Source: CAZEYT01 sp964516295 (GTDB lineage Bacteria; Verrucomicrobiota; Verrucomicrobiia; Chthoniobacterales; Terrimicrobiaceae). Taken from it: DNA of 62,285 nt. Each line of letters starts with the position of its first letter. The stretch's first letter is position 1. The translations under genes and the position numbers were made by a program. Location of the stretch: assembly GCA_964516295.1 (NCBI GenBank), contig CAZEYT010000006.1, positions 1 through 62,285 on the forward strand, read 5' to 3'. The notes below the pieces were generated by a model. The model saw nothing but the letters and a program-made list of their open reading frames with translations. It was not told the origin of the DNA and searched no databases. This document shows, one piece after another, positions 36,002-45,609 of this stretch.

Positions 36002-36030
36002 TTGACATTCCGACGCGGAATGTATCGAAG
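36002..36030 (+). promoter_or_regulatory. Promoter with inverted-repeat operator before the PEP-CTERM gene
   Basis: A perfect -35 TTGACA (36002-36007) is followed after 17 bases by TCGAAG (36025-36030), a weak -10. An 8-bp perfect inverted repeat ACATTCCG-ACG-CGGAATGT occupies 36005-36023, overlapping the -35 and the spacer. That is the expected position for a repressor operator. The -10 ends only 6 bases before the ATG, so the message would be nearly leaderless or another promoter is used. Confidence 0.5.
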
Positions 36031-36036
36031 AACAGA

Positions 36037-37623
36037 ATGAAGACTTGCCCGGCGGTGGTGGTTGGTATTTTCGCGACACTTCTCTCAGCGGTCCCGGGCC
36101 GCGCGGAGCTGGAGGTGAGGGTCTTCAACCACACGGGCGTCGCTGCCAGCAACATCTTTCTGTTGCCCTCCGATACGCTAAGCGGAACCAACTTCAACAC
36201 CACCTATGGCACAAACACCGCCATGCAGGTGTTTCAATCCGTGCCGCTGAGCAGTCTGGCTTCGACCAGCAACTACCATACGTTCCGGATCGGATACTCG
36301 TCCAGCCTGGCCATGTTTGTCGGCCTCAATTCGGGAAACTGGATCAATACCAATAACAGTACCGCGACGCCATCCTACACCGGCGGCCCGGTCGTTCCTT
36401 GGTCGCAGACGCCGTTTGGAGCGTTTGAGCTGTCTTATACCAACGGGGTTCAGGACAATGCCGATACCACGGCCATCAACTCCCTCGGAGTCCCCATGAT
36501 GATTCGCATGGCGAATTCGAGTGGTCCTATTGCCGGTGCGACGACAGGTTTCACCAACGCTTCGAAAATCCCGGCGTTGAATTCGCAGTTGGCGGCAATC
36601 CCCGGTTCCGCCTGGCTCGGAGCGGCTCCGAATACAAATGTCATCCGCTACATCGGACCGACCCAGGTCATTGCCGGCGGAGTCCTCCCGCCGTCGGGAG
36701 GAGCGACAGGGACAAACGCCGCGAACCCACAAACGCCGTTTCCCGTTTTCACCGATTATCTGGCGAACGTGCAGACGCGCACCAATGCAACGTCGATTGG
36801 CGGTCAGGTTTCCATAAAGGTTAACACGTCCACAAATTGGCAATTCAATTATGATTTCGACATGTATGTGACGAATGGCGCGGTGGTTCTGACGAACGGA
36901 ACCATCACTGCTACCAACACGGACGGGTTGGGAGGCGCCTCCTACTCGCAGACAAATCTGGGTGCGGTCATCGTAGCCGACGGAGGATCTGCCACCAATG
37001 CCTTCCTGTCATACTTTATTTATGCTGCCCCGGCCTCTTACGGAGGAGCCACCAACACGAGCGATCCTCTTTACGCCCAGAGTCCGGTCGGGCTCAACCA
37101 GATCGTTTTCTCCGGAGATTGGGAAACGATCGCCACCGACACCGGTTTGGACTATTTCACCACTTTCGCCCCCAAAATCAGTGATTACATCCTCGGAGAT
37201 GTCGCCTTCGGATTTGCCGGAGGGTTCGTCAACAGTGTCGCGACAAACGGCGCGGGCACGCCGATCGGCGATCTTACGAGTTCGGATTGGTGGACACAGG
37301 ACCTCATCTTCGGTGGCCTTCAAACAAACGCGAGCTTCTACAGTCAGTATGCCGCGGCCATCTTCGATGCAAGCACGTCGGTCTATGCCCACCCTTATGG
37401 CGATCGGATGAAAAACGTGTATCCCCCTAGCATCTCCCTGAACCAGGCGCCCGGATCGTGGTTGGAGGTTCATCTTTATGATCCGGCGGCGATTCCAGAG
37501 CCGGTTGCCGCGCTTTTGGTCACTTGCTCGATCATCGGCTTCGCCCTGTTCAAGGCTGGGAAGAAGCGTCGCGATCCCGCCCTCGTGAAGTCACCACTCG
37601 GTCAACAGAACCCGGACGCCTGA
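36037..37623 (+). CDS. Secreted PEP-CTERM protein, possibly glucanase-like (GH64 fold)
   Basis: A 528-residue exported protein. The N-terminus MKTCPAVVVGIFATLLSAVPGRA is a signal peptide. The body is rich in Thr, Asn and Ser, and segments such as FELSYTNGVQDNADTTAINSLG and YAHPYGDRMKNVYPP recall beta-1,3-glucanase GH64/thaumatin-like proteins (uncertain). The C-terminus has a PEP motif (IPEPVAALLV), a hydrophobic helix and a basic cluster KAGKKRR. This is the exosortase-type sorting signal, but an unusual 14-residue tail follows. An in-frame extension upstream to 34915 is antisense to ychF and is excluded. No exosortase is in the window. Confidence 0.75.
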   Translation: MKTCPAVVVGIFATLLSAVPGRAELEVRVFNHTGVAASNIFLLPSDTLSGTNFNTTYGTNTAMQVFQSVPLSSLASTSNYHTFRIGYSSSLAMFVGLNSGNWINTNNSTATPSYTGGPVVPWSQTPFGAFELSYTNGVQDNADTTAINSLGVPMMIRMANSSGPIAGATTGFTNASKIPALNSQLAAIPGSAWLGAAPNTNVIRYIGPTQVIAGGVLPPSGGATGTNAANPQTPFPVFTDYLANVQTRTNATSIGGQVSIKVNTSTNWQFNYDFDMYVTNGAVVLTNGTITATNTDGLGGASYSQTNLGAVIVADGGSATNAFLSYFIYAAPASYGGATNTSDPLYAQSPVGLNQIVFSGDWETIATDTGLDYFTTFAPKISDYILGDVAFGFAGGFVNSVATNGAGTPIGDLTSSDWWTQDLIFGGLQTNASFYSQYAAAIFDASTSVYAHPYGDRMKNVYPPSISLNQAPGSWLEVHLYDPAAIPEPVAALLVTCSIIGFALFKAGKKRRDPALVKSPLGQQNPDA

Positions 37624-37804
37624 GTCGCTCGAACACCGCGCGGCGAATCTCCCGCGCCATTTTGAACAGATCGAGCGGAGGCGGATTTTTTTCTAAATCG
37701 GGATTTGGTGCTCCACGATTTCACCTTGTGGAATGATTTTTGCTCGCCACTTTGTGCTCGGGCTGTTTCAAGCTCCCGACGCGACAATTTTTCGACCGGA
37801 TTCC

Positions 37805-40800
37805 ATGCCTATGAACCACGCCTGCCCCGACCCTGAGACGACCGGACTTTATCATCCGGAAAACGAACACGATGCCTGCGGAGTCGGCTTCGTCGCGCAG
37901 GTGAGCGGACGTCGCTCGAACAACATCCTGCGGATCGGCCTCCGGGCGATTTGCAGTCTCATGCACCGCGGTGCGCTCGATGCCGACGCCAAGACCGGGG
38001 ACGGCGCAGGGATCATGACCCAGATCCCCTACAAACTGTTCACGCCGGAGGTGACGCGGGCCGGGCACAAGCTTTTTCAGGACTCCGACCTGGGGATCGG
38101 CGTTTTGTTTCTCCCACACGATAACGCCTATGCCCAAGCCCGGGCCAAAGCGATCACTCAGGAAGTCATCGAAAAGCGGGGTCTCTTCCTCTTTGGCTGG
38201 CGTGAGGTGCCGATCAATCTTCACGTCCTCGGCGAAAAAGCGCAGATGACGATGCCCCGGATCGAGCACGTGCTGGTCGGACGCCCGTGGGGCATGGCGG
38301 ACGATGACTACGAACGTCGACTGTTTTTGGCTCGTAACGAAATCGAGGACATGGCGGCGGCGGACAAGATCCGGAATTTCTACATCCCGTCGTTTTCCCA
38401 TCGCACGATTGTTTACAAGGGCCTGCTCGTGTCGGCGTCGCTGGAGAAATTCTATCCCGATCTTTCCAATCCCGACTATGAGACCGCGCTGGCCGTTTAC
38501 CATCAGCGTTACAGCACCAACACCTTCCCAACGTGGCCGCTTGCGCAGCCATTCCGCATGCTGGCTCACAACGGCGAGATCAATACCATCCGGGGCAACC
38601 GGAATTGGATGCAATCGCGGGAAGCGGAGCTGCGTGCGGATTTCTGGGGTGATGATATTCATCTCCTCAAGCCCATCATCCAACCCGGCGGATCCGACTC
38701 CGCAAGCCTCGACAACGCTCTCGAGGTCCTGAACATGAGCGGGCGCAGCCTGCTGCATGCGATGACGATGCTCGTGCCGCCGGCTTATCGTTCCGATCCC
38801 AACGTCTCGCAGGCGTTGCAGGATTTCTACAAATATCACCGGTGCATTTGCGAGCCATGGGACGGCCCGGCGGCCCTCTGCTTTACCGATGGCATCACGG
38901 TCGGAGCCTGTCTGGATCGGAACGGCCTTCGGCCCGCGAGATACAAAATCACCGATGACGGGATTTTTGTCATCGGTTCCGAAGTGGGCGTGTCCGGGCT
39001 CGATCCCACAAAAATCGTGGAAAAAGGTCGTCTGGCTCCCGGGGAGATGATCGCGGTCGACACCGCGGGGGGACGCATTTTGCGCGACGCGGAGATCAAA
39101 AATGCTCTCGCGGCCCGGAAGCCCTACGGCGAGTGGCTCGCGGCCAATCTTCTCGAAGTCGCTCCGAGCGCGAAGGAAGACGTTTCCATACCCGAGGGCG
39201 AACTCGACATTCTCACGCTCACCCAGCGGCAGATCGCGTTCGGCTACTCCAGTGAAGAACTCGAGATGATCATCAAGCCGATGCTCAAAGAAGGAGCCGA
39301 AGCCGTGGGGTCGATGGGAGATGATACCCCGCTCGCTGTCCTTTCCCTCAAGCCCAGGCTTCTCTACACCTATTTCAAACAGCTCTTCGCGCAGGTCACG
39401 AACCCGCCCATCGATCCGATCCGGGAAAAACTCGTGATGTCCCTGCACACGGTGCTGGGCTGGCGCCGCAACCTCCTCGCGGAGTCGCCCGACCATGCCC
39501 GATTGGTCATGATCGAATCGCCCATTCTTTTGGACGAGGATCTCGCGAAAATTCGGGCGGTTGGTGGCGAGCACGTCTCAGCCGAAGTGCGCGTCCTCTG
39601 GCCGGTGCGGGAAGGGACTGACGGTTTGAAAGCGGCCGTGGATCGAATCTGCCGTGAGGTGGAAGCGGCGATTGATTCCGGCGCGAGGATCGTAGTTCTC
39701 AGCGACCGCGGGATCAACCATGACCAGGTGGCCGTCCCGATGCTTCTCGCCGCCGGTGCTGTTCACCACTATCTGCGGCGGGTTGGGAAGCGGATGAAAG
39801 CCGGTCTGATCTGCGAGACCGGCGAGGCGCGCGATGTGCATCAGATCGCCTGCCTCATCGGCTTTGGCGCGAGTGCGATCAACCCGTATCTCGCATTCGA
39901 AACCGCTCGTGAGCTTCTGGAAAAAGACGGTGATCTTTCCGGCTACGGAGCTGCTGTGGTGAATCTGCGCAAGGCGCTTGAGGCCGGGCTTCTCAAGATC
40001 ATGTCGAAGATGGGCATCTCGGTGGTCAACAGCTACCGTGCGGCTCAGGTGTTCGAAGCGATCGGGATTTCTTCAAAAGTGGTGGAGGAATGCTTCACCG
40101 GCGTCTCCACGCAGATCGAAGGCATCGGCTACAAGGAAATCGCGGAGGAAACGCTCGCACGGCACGCGATGGCGTTCTCGGGAGCGGTTCCGGTCGAGGC
40201 CGGTAAACTCGACGATCCGGGCTATTACCGGTTCCGTCGGGGGGGCGAGCTCCATGCCGTGACGCCGCCGGTGTTGCAAAGTTTTCACGCCTACGTGGGC
40301 ATCAAGGGGGCCGATAAAGCCGGCAAAGCGGAGGACTATAAGAAATACGTGGATGCGGTTTTGACCAACCGCCCGATCTCACTGCGAAATCTCCTTGAGC
40401 GTCTTCCGACAAAAACCGGGCCGGTGCCGCTCGAGGAAGTCGAGCCCATCGAAGACATACGGCGTCGCTTCACAACGGCCGGCATGTCGCTGGGGGCGCT
40501 CAGCCCCGAGGCGCACGAGTGCCTCGCGATTGCCATGAACCGCATTGGCGGAAAGTCAAACAGTGGCGAGGGCGGCGAGGATCCGGCTCGCTTCAAACGG
40601 CGGGAAAACGGCGATTGGGCGAACAGTGCCATCAAACAGATTGCGTCGGGACGCTTCGGTGTCTCGGCGGCCTACCTGGCCACCGCAAAAGAAATCGAAA
40701 TCAAAATGGCGCAGGGAGCCAAGCCGGGCGAAGGCGGTCAATTGCCCGGTCACAAGGTGAGCGCCTACATCGCCAAGCTCCGACATGCCGTGCCGGGCGT

Positions 40801-42394
40801 GACCCTGATATCTCCCCCGCCGCACCACGACATCTATTCCATCGAAGACCTCGCCCAGTTGATCTACGACCTCAAGCAGGTGAATCCACGGGCACGGGTC
40901 TGCGTGAAATTGGTCGCCGAGGCCGGTGTTGGTACGATTGCCGCGGGCGTGGCCAAGGCGCATGCGGACATCATTCTGGTCAGCGGACACGATGGTGGCA
41001 CCGGGGCCTCGCCGTTGAGTTCCATCAAAAATGCCGGAGGCCCTTGGGAACTCGGCGTCGCCGAGACGCACCAAGTCTTGATGTTGAATGGTCTCCGGAA
41101 TCGCGTAACCCTGCGAACCGACGGTGGAATGCGCTCCGGTGAGGACATCGTCTATGCGGCGCTTCTTGGAGCCGAGGAGTTCAATTTTGGAACAGCGGCC
41201 ATGATTTCCATGGGGTGCGTCTATGTCCGGCAATGCCATTTGAACACATGCCCGGTCGGAGTTGCGACCCTGGACGACCGTTTGCGCGCGAAGTTCAAGG
41301 GCAAACCCGAGAACGTCGTCGCGTTCTTCAACGGCGTCGCCGAAGAGGTGCGCGTGATCATGGCCGGGCTCGGCTTCCGTACGATTGACGAGATGGTTGG
41401 TCGCGTGGAATGCCTGCGGCAGCGGGAGATTCCGGATCATCCGAAAGCCAATACGCTGGATCTCTCGAAGCTCCTCGTCAACGTGGCAAAAGACGACCCA
41501 ACGGCAGTTCGTCACGCCACCCGCGCACGGAACGACGGACCGGAAGACCGCACGCTCGATGACATCGTTTTGCAGGATGCCAAGGAGGCGATCAACGACG
41601 GAAAGCCGATTGTTCTCTCTTACAAAGTCAACAATACGAACCGCTCCATCGGCACACAGGTGTCGGGAGAAATCGGTTACCAGTGGGGCGAGGAGGGGAT
41701 CCCGGCCGGAACGATCGAACTCCGTCTCACCGGAAGTGCCGGGCAGAGCCTCGGGGCATTCCTTGCTCCCGGCGTTCGCCTGGTCCTCACCGGCGAGGCC
41801 AATGACTACGTCGGCAAATCGATGAGCGGAGGAGAGATCATTCTCAAGTCACGGTCTCCGCGGAAATTCGTGCCGCACGAGTGCATGATTCTCGGCAATA
41901 CCGTGATGTATGGCGCGACCGGTGGTTATCTGTATGCCAATGGACGGGCCGGCGAGCGCTTCTGCGTGCGGAATTCCGGCGGCACAGCGGTCGTTGAGGG
42001 CGTCGGAGACCATGGCTGTGAATACATGACCAATGGGACCGTCGTGATTCTTGGTGGAACCGGCAAAAACTTCGGAGCGGGAATGACCGGCGGAGTGGCC
42101 TTTGTGCTGGATCTGCAGGAGGCATTCACAAGTCGTTACAATCCTCAGTTGGTCACTCCATCGCGCCTCGAAGCGGCGGAAGACATTGAGCTTCTCCAGT
42201 CGCTGATCCAGAAGCACCTCGCGTTAAGTGGCAGCGAACGAGCCAAGCAGGTGCTCAGCCAGTGGGAGGAATTCCTGCCGAAGTTCTGGAAGGTGAGCCC
42301 GTCCGTTCCTGTCGCCAAGCCTGTGCCGGAACCGGCCAAGGAAGCCGAGGCAACCGGCACGGTCATTAGCGAAGCTGTCAACGTGGCGCGCTGA
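37805..42394 (+). CDS. gltB: Glutamate synthase large (alpha) subunit
   Basis: A 1529-residue ammonia-assimilation enzyme. The N-terminal class II glutamine amidotransferase domain is introduced by NEHDACGVGF, whose Cys would become the catalytic N-terminus after cleavage. The central FMN/iron-sulfur synthase domain shows KPGEGGQLPGHKV, SGHDGGTGASPLSS and the cysteine cluster MGCVYVRQCHLNTCPVGVAT. The C-terminal GXGXG beta-helix domain has GNTVMYGATGGYLYANGRAGERF. A start at ATG 37733 is possible but adds a non-conserved leader. The small subunit gltD is absent next door; a CDF transporter follows instead. Confidence 0.96.
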   Translation: MPMNHACPDPETTGLYHPENEHDACGVGFVAQVSGRRSNNILRIGLRAICSLMHRGALDADAKTGDGAGIMTQIPYKLFTPEVTRAGHKLFQDSDLGIGVLFLPHDNAYAQARAKAITQEVIEKRGLFLFGWREVPINLHVLGEKAQMTMPRIEHVLVGRPWGMADDDYERRLFLARNEIEDMAAADKIRNFYIPSFSHRTIVYKGLLVSASLEKFYPDLSNPDYETALAVYHQRYSTNTFPTWPLAQPFRMLAHNGEINTIRGNRNWMQSREAELRADFWGDDIHLLKPIIQPGGSDSASLDNALEVLNMSGRSLLHAMTMLVPPAYRSDPNVSQALQDFYKYHRCICEPWDGPAALCFTDGITVGACLDRNGLRPARYKITDDGIFVIGSEVGVSGLDPTKIVEKGRLAPGEMIAVDTAGGRILRDAEIKNALAARKPYGEWLAANLLEVAPSAKEDVSIPEGELDILTLTQRQIAFGYSSEELEMIIKPMLKEGAEAVGSMGDDTPLAVLSLKPRLLYTYFKQLFAQVTNPPIDPIREKLVMSLHTVLGWRRNLLAESPDHARLVMIESPILLDEDLAKIRAVGGEHVSAEVRVLWPVREGTDGLKAAVDRICREVEAAIDSGARIVVLSDRGINHDQVAVPMLLAAGAVHHYLRRVGKRMKAGLICETGEARDVHQIACLIGFGASAINPYLAFETARELLEKDGDLSGYGAAVVNLRKALEAGLLKIMSKMGISVVNSYRAAQVFEAIGISSKVVEECFTGVSTQIEGIGYKEIAEETLARHAMAFSGAVPVEAGKLDDPGYYRFRRGGELHAVTPPVLQSFHAYVGIKGADKAGKAEDYKKYVDAVLTNRPISLRNLLERLPTKTGPVPLEEVEPIEDIRRRFTTAGMSLGALSPEAHECLAIAMNRIGGKSNSGEGGEDPARFKRRENGDWANSAIKQIASGRFGVSAAYLATAKEIEIKMAQGAKPGEGGQLPGHKVSAYIAKLRHAVPGVTLISPPPHHDIYSIEDLAQLIYDLKQVNPRARVCVKLVAEAGVGTIAAGVAKAHADIILVSGHDGGTGASPLSSIKNAGGPWELGVAETHQVLMLNGLRNRVTLRTDGGMRSGEDIVYAALLGAEEFNFGTAAMISMGCVYVRQCHLNTCPVGVATLDDRLRAKFKGKPENVVAFFNGVAEEVRVIMAGLGFRTIDEMVGRVECLRQREIPDHPKANTLDLSKLLVNVAKDDPTAVRHATRARNDGPEDRTLDDIVLQDAKEAINDGKPIVLSYKVNNTNRSIGTQVSGEIGYQWGEEGIPAGTIELRLTGSAGQSLGAFLAPGVRLVLTGEANDYVGKSMSGGEIILKSRSPRKFVPHECMILGNTVMYGATGGYLYANGRAGERFCVRNSGGTAVVEGVGDHGCEYMTNGTVVILGGTGKNFGAGMTGGVAFVLDLQEAFTSRYNPQLVTPSRLEAAEDIELLQSLIQKHLALSGSERAKQVLSQWEEFLPKFWKVSPSVPVAKPVPEPAKEAEATGTVISEAVNVAR

Positions 42395-42480
42395 GGACGG
42401 TCTGACGCTCCGCGGGCCTTGGCACCTCACCGGTGTTCGTGCTTCCGTGGCTGTGGAAATCGGTTACGACTGGAGAGGTT

Positions 42481-43371
42481 ATGCCGCACGACCACCATCA
42501 TGCTCCGGCGGATTTCGGACGCGCCTTCGCGATCGGGATCGCTCTCAACGCGGGGTTCATTGCACTTGAGGTGGTGTTCGGACTCCTGGCCGACTCGCTG
42601 GCCTTGTTGGCAGACGCCGGGCATAACGTGGCGGATGTCCTCGGCTTGATCCTCGCCTGGGCTGCAAATGAAGTGGCCCGTCGACCTGCCACGGATCGAC
42701 GCACCTATGGCTGGAGGCGGGGAACGGTGCTCGCCGCCCTGTTCAATGCGCTTCTGCTCCTGATCGGAGTCGGAGGGATTTTCTGGGAGGCTGTCCGGCG
42801 ACTGCAGGCTCCGGCGGAAGTTGCCGGAGGCACGGTCATTTGGGTCGCGGGACTCGGCATTCTCGTCAATGGCGTGACCGCGATGCTCTTCTTCTCCGGA
42901 CGAAAAGCCGACCTCAACGTGCGCGGCGCTTTTCTCCATATGGCGGCGGACGCCGCCGTGTCGGCCGGCGTGATGATTTCCGGAGCCGTGATTCTTTTCA
43001 CCGGGGCTGTCTGGCTCGATCCGCTGGTCAGTCTGGGAGTCGGGGCGGTGATTCTGATTGGGACGTGGGGGCTTTTCAAAGACTCGCTGAATCTCTCGCT
43101 GGATGCCGTGCCGGAGGGGATCGACCCCGCAGCCGTGCGCGCCTATCTTTCGAACGTCCCGGGCATCCGGGAGGTTCATCATATCCACATCTGGCCGCTT
43201 AGCACGACCGATATTGCGCTGACTGCCCACTTGGTCAAAACTGATGCCCGCTTGGACGACGGGCTCCTGCGAGAAATCGAGGAACAGCTGCACGAGCGCT
43301 TTGAGATCTCCCACGCGACGATTCAGTTTGAAGCCGGGTCGGAGTGTGAGGGTGCCCGGCGGGCATGCTGA
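42481..43371 (+). CDS. Cation diffusion facilitator (CzcD/ZitB-like metal exporter)
   Basis: A 296-residue inner-membrane proton/metal antiporter, probably for Zn or related divalent metals. It starts MPHDHHHAPADFGR with a His-rich N-terminus. Transmembrane metal-site residues lie in LADSLALLADAGHNVADVLGL, and in FLHMAADAAVSAGVM in the fifth helix. A cytoplasmic ferredoxin-like domain with VHHIHIWPLSTTDIALTAHLV ends it. I prefer ATG 42481 over GTG 42433 because GGAGAGG lies just upstream as a Shine-Dalgarno sequence and the family begins here. It is convergent with the TPR gene, 6 bp away. Confidence 0.94.
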   Translation: MPHDHHHAPADFGRAFAIGIALNAGFIALEVVFGLLADSLALLADAGHNVADVLGLILAWAANEVARRPATDRRTYGWRRGTVLAALFNALLLLIGVGGIFWEAVRRLQAPAEVAGGTVIWVAGLGILVNGVTAMLFFSGRKADLNVRGAFLHMAADAAVSAGVMISGAVILFTGAVWLDPLVSLGVGAVILIGTWGLFKDSLNLSLDAVPEGIDPAAVRAYLSNVPGIREVHHIHIWPLSTTDIALTAHLVKTDARLDDGLLREIEEQLHERFEISHATIQFEAGSECEGARRAC

Positions 43372-43377
43372 GAAGAT

Positions 43378-44727
43378 TTACACAAGACGTCCGGCCAGTT
43401 CTTTTTCGAGCGGACTCGCCGGCTTGAGAGCAAGACGTTCCTGCAAATAGGCTGCGGCGTCGGCGCGCCGTCCGGAGCGGGCCAGACTGTCGACGAAGGC
43501 GAAGCGAAACAAATCATCCTGGGCGTCGCTGCCACCGATGCGCGTCATGAACGGCATGGCTGGTTCAAAAGCCTCGGCCGCCTCCGCAGCCCGGTCCTGC
43601 CCAAGACAGGCTGCCGCCCGCACGATCCCGCGCCCGGCGGGTTTCCAAACTCGCAAAGCTTCCGGGTCGGACTCGGTCGCGCGGGCCTCGACGGCGGCGA
43701 GCAATCGGTTCAAGACCTCGCTGTCACCCGCCCGCGCCAGAGCGTAAGCATAGTGGGCAGTGGAAAACGGCATGAAGAGCGTTTCGCACAGAGGCTCGAT
43801 ATACGGGAGAAATTTCGCCCACTGATCCGGCTGCACAGGAATGCCAGCCATTTCCGCGCGCCAGAGGAATGCGATGGCATCCAACTGCTCGACGACCAGA
43901 GTGGGGGTGATTTCCCAAACGTGTTCCTTGAAGACCCGGAGGGCGGTAAGGTTCTCTAGACGGTCAAGGTGCATGAGGGCCACATGCCAGGCATTGTGGC
44001 AATGGACGGTGCGGGCGACCTGCGACCATTGGGCGAGCCAGTCATCCATGAGCGCGGCGGCCGCTTCGGTGTTTCCTTCCCAAAGGAGCACATGTTCCAG
44101 TGCGTGTTGGGCCCAAGGGTTGATTTCGCGCAGGTCGATGGCCTTCTCGGCATGGGCGCGGGCCTCGCGCGGGCGGTCGGAAAGTTCGCTGGCAAACGCA
44201 TGCATGGCGAGAAAGTCCGGGTCTGCAGCGTGTTGATCAGCCAGACGGGTGGTGTGAGCGAAAAACCGTGCTCCGGAGTATTGCTGGCCCATCACATAAT
44301 ACAAAAACTCCGCGGCCCGTAGAGCCGTTAGGTCTTCCGGATGACGGGCGGTTACATCTTCAAAAATCCTTGCGGCCGCGTCGAAGGATTTGGCCTGCCA
44401 GAGATCAAGAGCCCGCAGCCAGGCCTGTTCGCGGGGTTCGAGTCGATCGGCGTGGAGACGGGCCGCGGCGAGGTTTTGTGCGGCCTGCTCCTGCGCGTCG
44501 GGTGTCTGACCAAACAGCCAGAAGAACGCGGCGGCGATCTGAAGGGAAGGCTCATCGGGCATCGTTCGTACGGCATCGAGAATCGCCTCCATGCCTTGAC
44601 GCAGGCCGAGGAGGCGGTCGGTGAAATCTTGCAAAGCCGACACAGCGGCGGGCTCGGTGGTGGAGACGTCTCCTGCGCGGTCGATCCGGCTGCTCATTCC
44701 TCCATCAAAGGGAGGCGGCGGTTGCAT
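43378..44727 (-). CDS. TTC38-like tetratricopeptide protein
   Basis: A 449-residue, mostly alpha-helical protein without a signal peptide. TPR-like segments include AQNLAAARLHADRLEPREQAWLRALDLW and ARAHAEKAIDLREINPWAQHALEHVLL. The middle HCHNAWHVALMHLDRLENLTALRVFKEHV and LVVEQLDAIAFLWRAEMAG closely recall the eukaryotic TTC38 family, also found in bacteria with unknown function. It lies 20 bp downstream of the methyltransferase gene on the same strand and is likely its operon partner. It would act as a cytoplasmic scaffold or adaptor (inference). Confidence 0.75.
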   Translation of the reverse strand: MQPPPPFDGGMSSRIDRAGDVSTTEPAAVSALQDFTDRLLGLRQGMEAILDAVRTMPDEPSLQIAAAFFWLFGQTPDAQEQAAQNLAAARLHADRLEPREQAWLRALDLWQAKSFDAAARIFEDVTARHPEDLTALRAAEFLYYVMGQQYSGARFFAHTTRLADQHAADPDFLAMHAFASELSDRPREARAHAEKAIDLREINPWAQHALEHVLLWEGNTEAAAALMDDWLAQWSQVARTVHCHNAWHVALMHLDRLENLTALRVFKEHVWEITPTLVVEQLDAIAFLWRAEMAGIPVQPDQWAKFLPYIEPLCETLFMPFSTAHYAYALARAGDSEVLNRLLAAVEARATESDPEALRVWKPAGRGIVRAAACLGQDRAAEAAEAFEPAMPFMTRIGGSDAQDDLFRFAFVDSLARSGRRADAAAYLQERLALKPASPLEKELAGRLV

Positions 44728-44747
44728 CTCAAGGATTTCCTCGGGAG

Positions 44748-45518
44748 TCAGGCGGGCCGTTCGGCGACGGCGTGACTCCAGACCTGGGCAACGGACCTTT
44801 CACCGCGCCGGACCAAACGTCGGAGCGCCGAGGCTTCGGGAGCGCATCCTTTCCCTCGGAGGCGGGCGGCCAAGGTTTCGATCTGCTGGGCGTCGAGAAG
44901 TTCGTCCCGACGGCCGGTTTCCAGAATCCGAAACCCGTGGCCGTTCAGCCAGGCGGGGAGTGAAGATCCAACGCTTGGCGATTCACCGGCGTCCTGCAAA
45001 ATCCGGGCTTGGATGCGAAGGGCGCGGGAGATCGGGCCGGGAGAGATACGGGAGTGGGTTTGCTCCCAGTCCCGACAGCATACCGCGAAGCGACCTCCCG
45101 GCCGTAGCACCCGAAATGCTTCCTCGATTGCAAGCGAGGGATTTGACAATCGCTCCAGCGTGGCATGACAGAAGATCAGATCGAACGAGGCATCGGCAAA
45201 CGGAAGCGCGAGAGCCGATCCGTGCACGTAGCGAACATTGAAGATTTCCCGTCCCCGGGCCAAACGCTCAGCTTGGGGAAGGATGATTTTGTCAAGACCA
45301 GTGACCCGACCTGGAATCACGGCCTCGGCGAGATCGTTGGTGATTGTTCCCGGACCGCACCCGATATCGAGAAGATCGAGGCCAGGGGACAGCCACGGAC
45401 GTACGAAATCTCCGTGGCTTTCCAATGTGCGTGCGGCAAGAACATCGGCCGACTCGCGCACCGGTAACGCGGCGTATCGCTCGAACGGAATCGAAAGTTG
45501 TGGAAGCATGGCTGGCAT
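44748..45518 (-). CDS. SAM-dependent class I methyltransferase
   Basis: A protein of about 256 residues with the Rossmann-type SAM-binding motif LLDIGCGPGTITNDLA, the following acidic loop VTGLDKI, SFDLIFCHATLERL (motif post-I) and FRVLRPGGRFAV, as in UbiE/COQ5-like methyltransferases. The methyl acceptor is unknown. The frame continues upstream, but a terminator-like hairpin at 45553-45589 lies there. The start is therefore placed after it at ATG 45518 (MPAMLPQLS), with ATG 45509 as an alternative. It probably co-transcribes with the TPR gene. Confidence 0.85.
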   Translation of the reverse strand: MPAMLPQLSIPFERYAALPVRESADVLAARTLESHGDFVRPWLSPGLDLLDIGCGPGTITNDLAEAVIPGRVTGLDKIILPQAERLARGREIFNVRYVHGSALALPFADASFDLIFCHATLERLSNPSLAIEEAFRVLRPGGRFAVCCRDWEQTHSRISPGPISRALRIQARILQDAGESPSVGSSLPAWLNGHGFRILETGRRDELLDAQQIETLAARLRGKGCAPEASALRRLVRRGERSVAQVWSHAVAERPA

Positions 45519-45552
45519 TTTTGGTGGTGCCGGCGACTTCGCAGAGCCCGTG

Positions 45553-45589
45553 GAAAACAAAAAACCCACGGCCGTTGCGGAGCCGTGGG
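45553..45589 (-). terminator. Intrinsic terminator on the minus strand before the methyltransferase
   Basis: The 8-bp perfect stem CCCACGGC/GCCGTGGG (45565-45572, 45582-45589) is followed, reading the minus strand, by TTTTTTGTTTT. The only minus-strand reading frame just upstream is the 28-codon one at 45610-45696, and the methyltransferase starts about 35 bp downstream. It therefore behaves like the end of a short RNA or like an attenuator. Confidence 0.7.
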
Positions 45590-45609
45590 CGGTGGTTCGG
45601 GTTGGTTTG

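Noticed and set aside
34915..36036. Long in-frame extension before the PEP-CTERM protein
   Set aside because: It is the antisense of ychF; the signal peptide at 36037 sets the true start.
37721..39574. 617-codon minus-strand frame opposite gltB
   Set aside because: Shadow of the glutamate synthase coding sequence.
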